The notes beneath the pieces are model-generated. The model was not told the DNA's origin, searched no databases, and saw nothing but the letters and a program-made list of their open reading frames with translations. 64,000 nucleotides of DNA from Antedon bifida. Its lineage: Eukaryota > Echinodermata > Crinoidea > Comatulida > Antedonidae. Position numbers and translations under genes: made by a program. The stretch spans positions 33,978,501 to 34,042,500 of the forward strand of contig OY727094.1 of the NCBI GenBank assembly GCA_963402885.1. The letters run 5' to 3'. Position 1 is the first letter of the stretch, and every line of letters begins with the position of its first letter. This document shows, one piece after another, positions 1-12,310 of this stretch.

Positions 1-807
1 CACTAGATTACCCTGGCTACAAGAGTAGAGGGCAAAGTATGAACACCTTTAACCCTCTTATAAACACTTCTCTTAATGGTACTCCACACAAATGGCATTC
101 TGATGGTGTCAATGCTACAAAATCCTTTTTAAATTCAAGATGAATGCTACATAATACAATAACACTTATTATCCTTTTGTGGCATTGTAAACATTATTTC
201 TGAAGTGGTGGAGGTAACCTAGATTTTTTAATTGTTTTTTTTTTATATTTCACTCGACGTAATTGTTCTGAATGATGGTGACAGAATGCTAATTGTAATA
301 AATAACAAAAGAAAATGAAAAGATATGAAAGTGTGACTTTGCTGTCAATTTCTTAGAAGAGTCAAACAGTGTCCGCTAATACCGGTAAAATAATAATTGT
401 ATAGAGGAGGTGTAAATAAGGCGCACTGCTGGAGGCAGGTTAGTTTACAAAGGTATTTGTGGCTTGTATAATTTCCTCTATAACAATAGCAAACAGGCAG
501 GTCTATTTAGTTTATTTAATTAGCTACTGTGTAATTTAACAAGTTCTTCAGAAAACTAATTCATCTGTCACATTAATTATTTAAGATTAAAAACTATTGG
601 TGTTTGCACACACTCACTTGTTAGGGATCATGTTGTTGTAATTTGTACTACTGCAGTTCCTTACTTTTTTACTGTAATATTACATTATTTCAATGAAGAC
701 ATAATGAACCAGTCACTGGAGTAAGGTTTTAAAAGATGTAGTTACTGCAGTAACTGAAACTGGTGCTGTAATAAGTTGGGATGACATTGTCATCAATTAT
801 GTTACCA
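1..807. other. AT-rich non-coding stretch
   Basis: I see no open frame with coding character, no RNA gene and no obvious repeat here. It is AT-rich with short homopolymers. Confidence 0.5.
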
Positions 808-1110
808 CATTTCTTTAAAATTGTTTAAAATTTTCTTGAAATCGATTCATTTTAATTAGAAAAATTGTTAAAGAAATTAAACTGACTTCATATACTGATG
901 CCGTCCTTTTTAAAATTATATGATCATATTCTTTAAAATTGTTTACAATTACCTTGACATAGAATTTATCGATCACTTTTATTTTAAAATAATTCATTGT
1001 TAAAGAAATGTAACTGATTTCATATTACTGATGCCGTCCTATATTATCATATTTCTTTAAAATTATTTACAATTACCTTGAAATAGAATTTATCGATCAC
1101 TTTTAATTAG
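808..1110. repeat. tandem repeat, ~120-bp unit, about 2.5 copies
   Basis: The phrase TTCTTTAAAATTGTTTA and its variants recur near 810, 930 and 1050. Each is followed by a CTTGAAAT/CTTGACAT phrase and, in the first two copies, by TGATGCCGTCCT. The short reverse-strand ORF across it is a by-product of the repeat. Confidence 0.7.
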
Positions 1111-1439
1111 ACATTTGCAAGTAAACAATTTTTATAATGTATCATGTTTACTGTTTTGATGGACATATCATTCGTTTTACGTCAGAATTCAATCCATTAT
1201 AATAATAACTAATATCATATTACAAATTGATATTAATGATATTACCAGTTAGTTATTTAATGGTTGAAAATAATGCACAAACATCGGACAGAATTACAGT
1301 TTTAATTTAAATGGCAAATGTCAATATTATTTTCAACAGTTCTGGTTTTGTTAACTTTATTAATACTCGTTTCTCAAGCTGCCACAAAATGAAAATCTCG
1401 ATAAAAAAATATGTATTCTATCCATAATTTTGGCATGGC

Positions 1440-1560
1440 TTTATTTTTTATTTATTCAACTTCTTACTAAAATACAGAAAAGACAAAACACAATAATTAG
1501 TGAAGGATAGGACCAACAGGTGGTAAACACCTCTAAAACGATCCAGTCCCAATTTACTTT
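1440..1560. repeat. dispersed repeat family E, copy 1
   Basis: Begins TTTATTCAACTTCTTACTAA and contains GACCAACAGGTGGTAAACAC followed by a CCAGTCCCAATT end. The same order of phrases returns at 5845-5942, so this is a dispersed repeat, probably the tail of a retroposon. No coding capacity is visible. Confidence 0.6.
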
Positions 1561-1789
1561 TTGCTTTACTGATTGAGATTTTGTTATGAGTAAATAGGGG
1601 TAGGGATAATTTTTGTCTGAATGCTTTTATAACTATAATACCTTGTTATTGTCAATCAGGGCGGTGTACCCCAACAGAACAACTCACTATCGTCACTTCC
1701 TTCCCATTAGAACTTTATAGATGAGCCCCTTAGTTTACCAAGAAGTGAAACATCACATAACATAGGCAACTCTACCCTAAAACTTTTTT

Positions 1790-2175
1790 TTTTTTTCAAA
1801 TACCGTAATTCTTTTTTGGAGTGGAAATGTGGCTTTGTGGTTATGATTCTTGGCTACCAATCCAATGGTCCACTCCACTCCACTCCTAGAGACCTGTAAT
1901 TGTAATTCATCAGCTAATAGACAACATTTTTCACATTTTTTCCCCAAAAAATTCTTTTTTCGGAGTGGAGTTGTGGGTTGGTGGTTATGATTCTTGGCTA
2001 CCAATCCAATGGTCCACTCCACTCCACTTCCAGAGACCTGTAATTGTAATTCATCGGCTAATAGACAACATTTTCCACATTTTTTTTCCCCCAAAAAAAT
2101 GTTTTCATAGTGGAGTTGTGGCTTGGTGGTTATGATATCTAATGGTCCTGGGTTCAAGTCCTCTCACGTCAGGAT
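1790..2175 (+). mobile_element. tRNA-headed SINE-like repeat, three partial tandem copies
   Basis: Three adjacent copies of a ~130-bp unit start near 1810, 1960 and 2100. Each has a GTGGCTTTGTGG/GTTGGTGGTTATGAT phrase resembling a Pol III A box. The last copy also keeps GGGTTCAAGTCC (2150-2161), a near-perfect B box. The first two copies end in an identical stretch through TAATTGTAATTCATC and T-rich tracts. The reverse-strand ORF of 126 residues here is a translation of the repeats, not a gene. Confidence 0.6.
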
Positions 2176-2399
2176 TTTTTCTAATGACAATTTACAACTC
2201 CATTCCCAAATACTTGTACAGTATTTGTATTTCATCAACTTCAATAAACAAGAATAAACCAAATCAAAATATTGATATCACTCACAGTTTGTCACATTCC
2301 TCAGAATTATACCATAATCTCCTAAACCAAAGCAACAGAGTTTTTAAGTCAATTACTGAACTGACTAATAATAAGGACATTCATTGAAAGAAACTAGTT

Positions 2400-3670
2400 T
2401 GAAAGGTAATCAGACCGTTGAAACCTACTGGCGATTTCTATCAGTCATGGAATACAGTACTTAGTCTTAAAACAGAGCAAATTTCCTGTTTAATTAACTG
2501 TAAATCTCTTACTCTTAAAATGTAATTGCGTGCTTAATTACCTTTATCTCATTCTAATCTAAATTGATGAAAGCTGAATTCCTAAAAGAATGCAATCCTG
2601 TTTGTTGCTACTTGGCATAACTCATATCATCATAAACACTAGTAAATGATCACAAAATGATAAAATATGATTTTATAAAAAGCGTGGCTCAATAAAAACT
2701 ATATTGGAGGTATCAAAGGATTCGGACATCATTTCTTTATACAGTAGCTCAAGTCCAGTTAGAAAATAAATGAGACATTCACCTGTTTAAAAATACATCC
2801 GATATCTGGACGTTTTATTTGATCACATTACTATAAATAAAGTTTCAAAAAAATTCACATTCATTTTTTGTTAATATCAATTTATAATTAGACATTTCTA
2901 AATCTGCATCTGATTACACTGATGACAATAATAAAGGTCATTTTGGTATTTTTGGGTATGACTATCTATATTATTTATAACGTTTAATATTGATCATAAT
3001 GACAGGGAATTATGATTAGATCAGTGATAAATGAATGAATAGGGCATTCTTCTAATAGGATAGCGGGATACAATAGTTACACTGTGAGTGTTTAATATAG
3101 TCCTAGGTGCCAATACAGGATAAATGTGGTTTATAAAGGAAATTATAAAACACTAATAACCTGACAATACAGTTGTCATAAATAAACAAGCAATGTCACT
3201 TTTAGTTGACATTTTAATCAATTGAAAACCCAAAACATCATGTATAAAAATAACACATGGTAACAAACAAAAATGTGCACTTTTTTTTTTTATAGAAAAT
3301 TGCATAAAAACATTGCAAAACATATTTTCATGTAGCGGTATTGATTGATATGACATTTGTTTAGGTCATTGACATATATAGTTCACAATGTAACTCATTC
3401 TTCAACATAAATTTACAGTATAAATATGGTAAATAGATTTGACAGTTTTTTTGGGAATAAATGTGGTAAATCATTGCTTTCTGTATTACAAAAACATTTT
3501 ATAATATTTAATATTTAATTTAAAGTACATTTTTTTTTTTTTGATCAATATACGTTTAGATTTTAAATAGAGTATTAAACACTAAAGTTTTTTTTAAGGA
3601 GAAATGAATTATTGTGTGAAGGTTTGCATGGCGAAATCAAATGCTGATATAAAGTTTGCGGTACACCATG
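2400..3670. other. AT-rich intergenic DNA
   Basis: No recognisable gene, RNA or repeat. The ORFs present are short, low-complexity and AT-driven. Confidence 0.4.
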
Positions 3671-3673
3671 TAT

Positions 3674-3803
3674 ATTAATTCTGAAATGAATTGTTGAGTT
3701 TTCCCAGTTTCCTGAACTTTCTGCATTCTCACTCCTGAGGACGATCAAAGCATATTGATCGAAACGTCAAGAAACTCAACAGTTCTTTTCAGAGAAATTA
3801 ATT
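3674..3803 (+). mobile_element. small inverted-repeat element with hammerhead-like core
   Basis: About 30-bp imperfect inverted ends begin ATTAATTCTGAAATGAATTG on the left and mirror AGTTCTTTTCAGAGAAATTA on the right. Between them lies CTGAGGA (3735-3741), one C, a 6-bp stem GATCAA/TTGATC (3743-3748 with 3755-3760), then GAAAC (3761-3765). CUGANGA...stem...GAAA is the conserved core order of a hammerhead ribozyme, but the extra base before stem II is not canonical. The 25.9 kb element is built the same way. Hammerhead motifs are known in Penelope-like retroelements; linking this copy to them is inference. Confidence 0.5.
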
Positions 3804-3805
3804 GT

Positions 3806-5840
3806 TTGTAGAAAAGTTTAGATTTAGAGATTATTATGCTAAATACAGTATCTGTATTTTAAAGATAAGAATCTCAATGGCTTGTAAAGGTCTTAGCAGG
3901 GGGAAATGCAGCGGTCAGGTTTTGGCTTCACTGTGGGAGTGACCGAACTAGATTTAATAAGCCATCGTTTGTTTAGATCTCATAGTCATCTTAACCCTGA
4001 TCTTGAATATCATTTCTAGGGCTATCCTTTTTCAACAGTACTGGATGATCAAAGAAAATGAATAGTATTTATTATTGATGGTGACAATCGAACGAATAAA
4101 AGGAAGAGCCAATCAATATTATGAATACTGTACAGCAATTATTCTGGCATACAAAATATTTTTTCAAATTAAAATGTATTTAGCTTTTACAGGTAAACAA
4201 GTCATAGTTAAAGTACAATCTACACAAAACATACAACATAATATCATTCTTTATCAATATTATCTTTTTCTTTTCATATAAACAATCCTATTTTGTATAG
4301 TCTAATTCACAGATGGGGGCAGTTTCAAAACGCCCTTACTGGCTCCTACCTAAGTACTGTAGATTATGTCTTATTGTAAAAAGATATAATAATTTATCAT
4401 AATTTGTAACAACACTTGTTATGTACTGGAAAATGAGAGGCCAAGGCCAGGTAATTTTGTGAATCATATTTTTAAAATTCTATCAAGTTCAAATAAAAAT
4501 TGAATACAGATAATTGAGGCTTAAATAAAAAAAATGTATAGTTACGTATTTCATTAGATTTCTTTGTACTGTAACTGTTAAAAAGGGGATCGTTTTTAGA
4601 CTTGAGGAAATATAGGGTTCCTTTACTAAAAAAATACATTTTTTAATATCTTAAAATAGTACTAGGGATTACCCAAACGTTCAAATTCAAACAGTTAACA
4701 ATTTAGTAATTTCACCTTTTTCTATAAAAAGAAAATTGTATCAGAAATTAAATTAGAAATGTGGAAACATGAATGTCATGCGGAGCTGGTAATTAACGAT
4801 AGACCCACGTAAAGTTATATTACAACCTGTAGCCAGCCTCTATCTATAACATCATGCCGGTATAATGCCCTTAGGCAGGACAACTGATTAGTAAACTTAC
4901 CTGGGTATTGTACCAGTTGAAAATGTTAGAAGACACAAGAAACAAGTGAGAGATAAAGGGCCAGAATAGGCCATGTTGAAAACAAACTCTATATAAACTG
5001 CACAGAAATACCAAGCGTTATTGTATGTAGATCAAAGTGACAACCACTATCAAATAAAAAATCCAAAGAGACAACGACTTGTCAAGGTTCAGTTTAGACG
5101 ATTCTATTGTAAATAAGATTACTTCACCTATGTAAAATGGATTTATACAAGTCAGATTCACTGAAGCGTGACAAAGCGCTCATGTGTGACTGGGATTCTA
5201 TGATTGGTTGAGTACTTTGTTATTAGGTGATGTATCAAAATGGACCAATCAGGTGAAGATATTAACATTCATGAAGTAAAGTTTCTTTGAAGTTTGTAAT
5301 TACAAGAATTTTGATCAATTTAATCATGTTATATAATTTAAAACATTTATTTTTGTAGATTATACTAGTTACTACATTTCATTATTTTAATGCAGAAAAT
5401 AATTTTAATAAAGTCACACAAGTCACAAGTCACAAATCAGTTTATTTGATCCAAAAGAAAAAAAAAAAATACAAAGCAAAAAATATACAAAAGGACCAGG
5501 GAGACTTCCATTAAGGCCAAAAGCCGCATGCATGGAAGCCACCCGAACATTTTAAATAATATATAATTCTCATGTATATAATATAATTAAAAAATTAACA
5601 AATCATAACATTAACAAAAATCGTATCAGAACAGTTACAACCCATCTCTATTACATATATAACAATTTTGGATATAACATACATCATCATATTCTGAAAT
5701 AAAATTATTTTTTAAATATGTAGAAAAACCTTTCAAAGAATGTGTATTTACCTTTTCAGTAATCAAATTTACAGTATTGTTAATTAAAAAAGTAATTTGA
5801 TCAATTCACAAATCGAACCTGGATGATGATACAGTATTTT
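3806..5840. other. intergenic AT-rich DNA
   Basis: No gene supported. A poly-A run near 5455-5470 with a flanking TTTATTTGATCC phrase may be the 3' end of an old retroposon. The remainder shows nothing recognisable. Confidence 0.35.
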
Positions 5841-5844
5841 TTAT

Positions 5845-6200
5845 TTGATTTATTCAACTTCTCACTAACACTGTTACTGTTAGTGAAGGATCGGGACCAA
5901 CAGGTGGTAAACACCTCTAAAAACGGTCCAGTCCCAATTGCACCGTGGCTATGTGTGACAGTGGCTGTGTTTTTGTGGACTAGTACACGGGGGTAACCTC
6001 CTACTCGTCTCGAAAGATGTACTAGGTTCTTTAAAGTGCACATGAGCTATGTGTACACTGGACCTACGGTTTATAGTCCTTATCCGAGAAGACTCGTTCT
6101 ACCACCAGAACTATGGAGCGAGTGAGCCTCGAACCCTTGCCGATGTTATGGCTACGTAATTACGGTTCCAATGCCTTAACTGCTCGTCCACTGACTTACT
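5845..6200 (-). mobile_element. composite repeat: family E copy 2 plus tRNA-like SINE
   Basis: 5845-5942 repeats family E (GACCAACAGGTGGTAAACAC). 5995-6195 carries ACTCGTCTCGAAAGATGTAC and continues to a reverse-strand tRNA-like end; GGGTTCGAGGCTC on the minus strand resembles a B box. The 5995 part is repeated at 33630-33780 in the last intron of the xylosyltransferase-like gene, which shows it is a dispersed element. Confidence 0.6.
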
Positions 6201-6819
6201 ACAATAGTGCCTCTATTAAGGGGACACCTTTCGGACCTTTCAATGAATAGGGTTTGGCCATCAGAGTATTACTAAATACTGCCCCCTTGCTCGTTTCAAG
6301 GGAAGTGTCACTTTAATAGGGGTGGTGAAAGGAAGTGTTCTATTGTACTATGTTTTATTGAATACAGACTTACATAATTATTTATAATACAGATGTTATA
6401 ATATAAAAAGACTACATGTTAGGCGAATATTTAAAGATTAAAACCACTAACCAGTTTAGGATTAGAGTGAACAGGGTGACCTTGATTTAAGTCAACTATA
6501 CCAGGACATAATGATAAAACAGGTGCAAGTATTAGGAGCATGACCTACGATTTGGTTATTGACGACGGATGGAAGTTTCGGAAGTAATCCAAACTTTTTT
6601 ACCGTTGTAGGTGTGTTGGATTAGCCGATAGAGGAAAGGATATGATTGACGTCAATATAACACCACCATCTACAATGATTGAGAAAACATAACTTCCTTT
6701 TAAAAACCAAGAATTAGCACATGTTTTTATGTAACATTTTTCCCAGTGGACAAAATGTGCAGAACTGGTGTTTTTGTCACATTTTCCACGAAAAAGTGTG
6801 GCAACACGTGTTAGTGATG

Positions 6820-7200
6820 TTCTATGTTCTATGAAAAAGTTTGGTGGCATATTTATTAATACTATAACATTTATGTGGAAAATGTGTGGTAACGCAAGTA
6901 CCTAGTACCATGAAAGTGTGCAGTGGCAGTCACCGGTTAAAGTGTTAAGCTTATGTGTTCCATGAAAAAATGTGGTGACATATGTTAGTGATGTTACAGT
7001 AGGCCTACATGTTCTATGAACAAGTATGGAGGCGCATTTATTAATACTACTATACATTTATGTGGAAAATGTGTGATAATGCAAGTAGCTAGTACCATGA
7101 AAGTGTGCGGTGGCAGTCACCTGTTTACTTGTTCCATGAAAAATGTGGTGGCACATGTTATATGTTATTGATGGTTTTACAGTAGGCCTACATGTTCTGT
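6820..7200. repeat. tandem repeat, ~190-bp unit, two copies
   Basis: Two head-to-tail copies share ATGTTCTATGAA, TTTATGTGGAAAATGTGTG, CTAGTACCATGAAAGTGTGC and GTGGCAGTCACC in the same order. Copies start near 6818 and 7008. No coding content. Confidence 0.7.
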
Positions 7201-7409
7201 ATGGAGGCACAAGTATATAGTGAAAAGTATTGCATCTTTTATCTCAGCATCTCATAGTGGACACTTTCTGAATGGTTTAATACGTCTGGATTTCCAGAAA
7301 TTCTGGTATTTAGAATGTGTATTTAATGGTTTAAAAAAAAGGGACCTTTTGGGCATCAATAAAAGTCTGGGTTTTGGGAGAGCTTCCAGTTTTCAGAGAG
7401 TACGATAGT

Positions 7410-10220
7410 TGGAGTTCACTGTAATAATTCTTCTAAAGACTTTTATTTTATACAATGCAAAAGTAGTCATGTGATAAAGTGAATTATGTTCTGACCAAGT
7501 GACTTTTTTTTTATAAATGTATGCATATTTAGCTAAAAATAATTAAGAGGAATCGGCCCTTGCCAGGACAATTAAAAACAAACTACAGTATAATATAGGC
7601 ATTGCAGCAGAGAGGAAAGAAATACTGTACACAGAGGGCGCTAGAGTAAAACCATATCTGAAGAATTGGCATTTTAATCAATTTATGTGGACAAACTCAC
7701 CATAAGAATGAGGACATGATAAAGATGAATACTAAGGTATATATTCAGAGCAAAAATAAAGGATTGGTCATTAGTATCAGCTTACCTACCAATTCCCAGC
7801 TCTTTGGTTCAAATCCTGTCTGATGCCAACATTTATTCTCATCATAAATTTTTCTAAAAAACAGTAAATAAAGAAATGATAATACAATAACCTCAATTCT
7901 AACTTTGCAGTTGAATTGTCAGCAAATCAACTTTTAATTTAATGCATGAATGATAGATCTATTAAATTGTTAAATTGATCTTAAATAAAACCCACAAATT
8001 ACGTAATTAATACAATACTTTACTGATACCGGTAGTAATGTAGTTGAGTATGGTAATTGATGCATTAACCACCGGTAATCCATTATTCAAGTGGAAATAA
8101 TTTGTCAATGTATAACCGCAAATAAACAATTTGTTTACTACTATAAATAGAATCGATTGTATAGGATTTACAGGTGGTGGTCTACCAAACCACAACAGTC
8201 CTAATGAGTCATGATGGATTAGTTTGATCACACTATTGGGATTAGTAGGATTAAAAGGATAATGCACTCGGCAGAGGATTAAGACGTTTCTGTTGAGATG
8301 GTGTAGAAGGATAAACATAGGGTGTATATATTATAATTTAACAGCAGAACCCATACTTTGGGGTACCTCTCTTCAAGGGGAACCTTTAAAGGGAACACTT
8401 GTTTTGGGTCCTGGCGATGTCCCCTTAATAGAGGTTCTACTGTTTTGTTTTTATTGATGATATTCTTGTCTTGTTTCTCTCAAAGAGTTTATATTTAAAT
8501 TTATTAGTGTTTAGTCTAGTTTGATCGCTAGATAGAACTACAGTGCTTATTCTGTCTGTTTTAACCCATTTAGGTCTAGGTGCGTAATGACCCATTTAAT
8601 CAGGGCACATAATTCAAGCATATTGTTACTATTTAAAGTACTAAGTTTAGTACTGTTTATACTGTACAACACGCTAATTCTACATGGTTCTTAGTTAAGG
8701 TGTTGTATAAAAGAGAAAAGGATTAATTAAAAAAACGTTTGGAGGCTACATAAGGACCGACAACATTTGGCAAGTCTGGGGAAAAGTTTCCCTCTGTGTA
8801 TAATAAAGATGAAAATACCGGCACAGACGTTTGGCTGTGACTGACCTTCCTGTTCAAAACACTGCAGTTAAATTCATGTAACAGCTCAGTTTAGGGGACT
8901 GGCATTTGTCTTTGAAAACATACATAATATTATTATGTAAAGTAAGAAGGGTGTTGTATAAACACAGCCTTATATGGTACTACCAAAAGTAGCCCTGACA
9001 ACTTTTAGTGTTACACTATTATTATAAATATCATATGGTGCTTTTTGAAATTGTAATTAATAATTCAAACCAAGAATTTGTTTGTTATTGAGTTGTGACC
9101 ACATCCCCTACCTACCACACTAGGAAATAAGAAATGACTCAACTAAACAAAACAAATATCCATCTATGGTCATACTAGCAAATTACCAAAAGTGTATAAA
9201 TAAAAGTAGGCCTAGCATTATTTCAGTAATAATAAGCCTAGTTTATTATAACCAAAATACTGTAAAAAAATGAATGATTTTAAATCCTTTATTCATAAAT
9301 AATATCATTGTTATTTGCAATTTGAATTGTGCAAGGATTTCCTTGCACTGCACAATTTGTTGAACACAAAATACAGTATTAATAAACATAAAACGTAGTA
9401 GGCATAAAAGGGGAAGCCCCGTTTACTCATCAGCACTCCTCAGGCAAAACTCATTCACTCGGCAGCGAGCGGATCACTCTTTCTCTTAAACAAAGTCTTT
9501 TTCCTTCTAATTTATTGTCTCTCTTATAAAAACATAGGCCAAATCATTTTATTTGACATTTTTTTCTAGGCCTAACTGGCATTATTTATCAGTGTAAGCC
9601 TAATCGTTTAAATTGCACATAGCACAGCCTATCTTCTAATAAAGGTCTATAAATAATAACACCATATAGCCTACCATCATTCAATGTATTCTTTCATCAT
9701 TTTCACAAACTACAACAGTATTCTTCTATCTTTATGTAGCTTACATGGAGGTATGCCTACTACTACTAAACCTCCACCAGTGCACTACTACAGAAGGCTA
9801 TTAGCTAGGCAGACCTACTACTACTATGTCTAGGCTACTAGTAGGCCCTCGGCCCTGACCCCTGACTCAGTCAGGCTGGGCTGCCTGCTTCTCTCTCACT
9901 CTCTCCCCCGCGCGCTCTGCTGACTTGTGAGGTTGAAATGTTGTGCGCCTGGCTGGCTCGCTGGCCAAAAAATTAGTAATTAGAAATAGCCTAGTAAACT
10001 GCTTAAAGTATGATATTGTACATCAACAAAATAATGGGTAAACCGTTGTTATTATTACGTAGATTTCAGCTTTTCAATCATTTTACCTGTGGAAACAATT
10101 GAAGTTAAATTGTTCTCGTCTGTGCCGGCCATGCTCAACAAAAAACCGAATAAAAGTTTTGCAGTCTGGAGAGGGAGACATTTTAGTAATCTTTTATTTC
10201 CTAAAAATTGTAGGTATATT
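7410..10220. other. intergenic DNA without recognised gene
   Basis: Nothing coding can be supported. A fragment near 8360-8450 (GGGGTACCTCTCTTCAAGGG, then CCCCTTAATAGAGGTTC) resembles 6215-6330 and the GGGGACACCTCTATTCA repeats at 58630-58690, so it is probably an old dispersed repeat. The TAGGCCTA motif is frequent here and throughout the window. Confidence 0.35.
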
Positions 10221-10319
10221 CGAGGTATATTCAGAGCGTCATTCTGGCGACTGGAGCATCCTCTACTTCTCTACGGAGCGCCATTTATGCCTTCATATAA
10301 TAGAAATAGTACTACGGTA

Positions 10320-10740
10320 ACTGCTCAAGTGGACCAATTTGGCCCCAGTGGAGCACAGTGATATAAAATAGAAATAAAGTCAATTAAGATTATCCCAATC
10401 TTTTCGTATGTTAAAACACTGTGCTCAAGTGGACCTAATTTGGCGCCAGTGGAGCACAGTGATAAAAAATAGAAATAAAATCACTTAATTTCAATATCTT
10501 TTCGTATGTTAATACACTGTGCTCAAGTGGACCTAATTTGAAGTCACTTAAGTTTAAATGTCTTTTCGTATGTTGACAGGTCTACACTGCTCAAGTGGAT
10601 ACGATTTGGCACCAGTGGAGCACAGTGATATAAACAACAAATAAGTTACTGAATGTTAATATCTTTTCGTATGTTAATACACTGTGCTCCAGTGGATCCA
10701 ATTTGGCGCCAGTGGTGGAGCACAAATACAAAAACATCGA
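10320..10740. repeat. ~105-bp tandem hairpin repeats, left arm
   Basis: Four to five units each carry CACTGTGCTC (or a variant) then AAGTGGACC, AATTTGG, GCGCCAGTG and GAGCACAGTG, so each unit can fold on matching 10-base arms. Units are joined by a CTTTTCGTATGTTAA spacer. The array returns in reverse orientation at 16050-16300 with a stray unit near 16900. Confidence 0.8.
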
Positions 10741-10828
10741 GAAAAAATACTTCAAAAATATTTCAAACTTCCAGGTATATAGGCTATGTTAAATATCGGT
10801 TACTCCATAACAATTAGTTTCAAGCCAT

Positions 10829-11020
10829 ATGTGGTGTTGTCTTTTGGTGAGAAACTTCTTGCCTGACATATTTCGGAGTATGCTCCCTCATTGTCGCGAA
10901 TTTGATGTCGGCCTTCGGTCTCGCCCCCTCCTTCGTATTCCGTTTGGCAGAACTGAGCGATTTAAGAAATCACCTGTTTCTACTATGGCTAGACTGTTAA
11001 ATGAAGTTAATGTTTTGTAA
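10829..11020 (+). pseudogene. non-LTR retrotransposon C-terminal remnant (tentative)
   Basis: The 63-residue frame contains LRIPFGRTERFKKSPVSTMA followed by RLLNE. A basic 'RT-R-F-K-K-S...P/S-T...L/W-N' tail is typical of the extreme C-terminus of many LINE-type ORF2 proteins. No reverse transcriptase or endonuclease motif precedes it, so at best it is a short 3' relic inside the inverted-repeat block. A chance frame remains possible. Confidence 0.4.
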
Positions 11021-12058
11021 TGTTATTTTGATAATCTGCTTTTTTAAATATTTTATATTTTACCTGTTTTTATCATGATTGTACGACTACGGTTTCAGCC
11101 ATAAAGATATACCGATATAAATATCAGTGATTTTAATAACTTGCGTTTGTCTAAGATAAATACTTATTTAGTGTCACCGGAGAGTGCACCTATTCATTGA
11201 AATACGAAATTAAATATTAAGTTGGGGCAGAGCTAATAATTAAAATAGAGCCAAGAATTGCACTTATACTTATAACTATACATAATCACCTCATGATAAT
11301 TTTGATAATGTTAAAATTTCAACTATCCAGATGCGACTTTAACATTTTATGTGGGGTTTTCTACTTTAAAACTCGACTTCGTATAAGGCCTACCCAGCGG
11401 CGGAATTAATCTAAGCTTCGAAATTGATCTAGAAATCGGCATCTTTACAAATGTTCTAAATTTGATCTTATTTCACTCTCCATTAACCCCATACAAAAAC
11501 CATCGGAGACAAACTATCTGTTTAAAACATGTTTATTCTGAGGACGGTGAGGCCGCTACCCACCAACTACCATAAACGTTTATTCATAACATTATTACAA
11601 TACAATACCTTGCATGAATCGGACATTTCGCTACCAATGTAGCAATATTGATTAACAAAATCAAAATTTAACAGTGTGGCGTGTTGACCGCGAATGACTA
11701 ACAATACCATCTTTCCCACTACACCTGCACAATCATTGCATAACAACGCACGGCATACCAAACCGTTTCGTACACCTGCGATGAAAATATAAAATTCAAT
11801 TTCTTTTAAAATTGAGGGCGGCAAACATAAAGTTTACGAGATCGAATACAGGTTGGAAAAAAAATTAAATAAAAAAAAAGATGTTAAATGTGCTCTCCCT
11901 GCCTCAGCACTAAGGCCCTGCCACAGCCTTTTGGGGTCGTTTCCAGCACATCACCAGATGCATTGATGTTGTCGCCTCATGATGTGTGGTGGAAAGGGGG
12001 ACGTATAATTCTGTGAACCCCAAACACAGTGGCCGCATGCCTTTAACTCTATTCCACC

Positions 12059-12130
12059 GACCAGCGTGGGAATCGAACCCACGACATACGTGTTGTCAAC
12101 ACGACGCTCAGGCGACTGAGCTAACTGATC
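12059..12130 (-). tRNA. tRNA-Val(GAC)-like SINE head, copy 1
   Basis: On the minus strand the 72 bases fold as a full cloverleaf. The acceptor stem is GATCAGT/GCTGGTC, the D stem GCTC/GAGC, the anticodon loop TTGACAA (anticodon GAC), and the T arm GTGGG-TTCGATT-CCCAC. A box and B box fit Pol III consensus. Against a working tRNA: the D loop lacks the GG pair, the top anticodon-stem pair is T-T, and no T-run terminator follows. The sequence continues into a ~190-bp body and a TTTTATTTAATTTTT-type tail (11855-11885). I read it as the head of a SINE. Confidence 0.6.
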
Positions 12131-12225
12131 ATTTTGGTTTTAACAAAGTTAATATGATAGTAATGACGTACTGATGAATTACGTAATACACGTATAAATA
12201 GACTATTATCAGCTGTTCAGTCATG

Positions 12226-12310
12226 TACTACTTTGTGGCCTAACGGGTAATGCTCAGGTTTGGGTGCTCTCAGCTCTAGTAGATTGAGTTCGAACCTCTA
12301 CGGATAATTT
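12226..12310 (+). mobile_element. second tRNA-like head, divergent from the first, copy 1
   Basis: GTGGCCTAACGGGT resembles an A box and GAGTTCGAACCTC is a good B box. The head is followed directly by a T run and an (AAAT)n tail. It lies about 95 bp from the minus-strand tRNA-like head and points away from it. The cloverleaf is weaker, so I treat it as a head-only retroposon. Equivalent copies are at about 14075-14159 and 15922-16006. Confidence 0.5.

Noticed and set aside
1777..2157. 126-residue reverse-strand ORF with internal repeats
   Set aside because: It translates adjacent copies of a SINE-like repeat and has no domain.
10089..10361. 90-residue ORF beginning METIEVKLF
   Set aside because: It runs into the inverted arm and hairpin repeats; the same arm at the other end does not conserve it.
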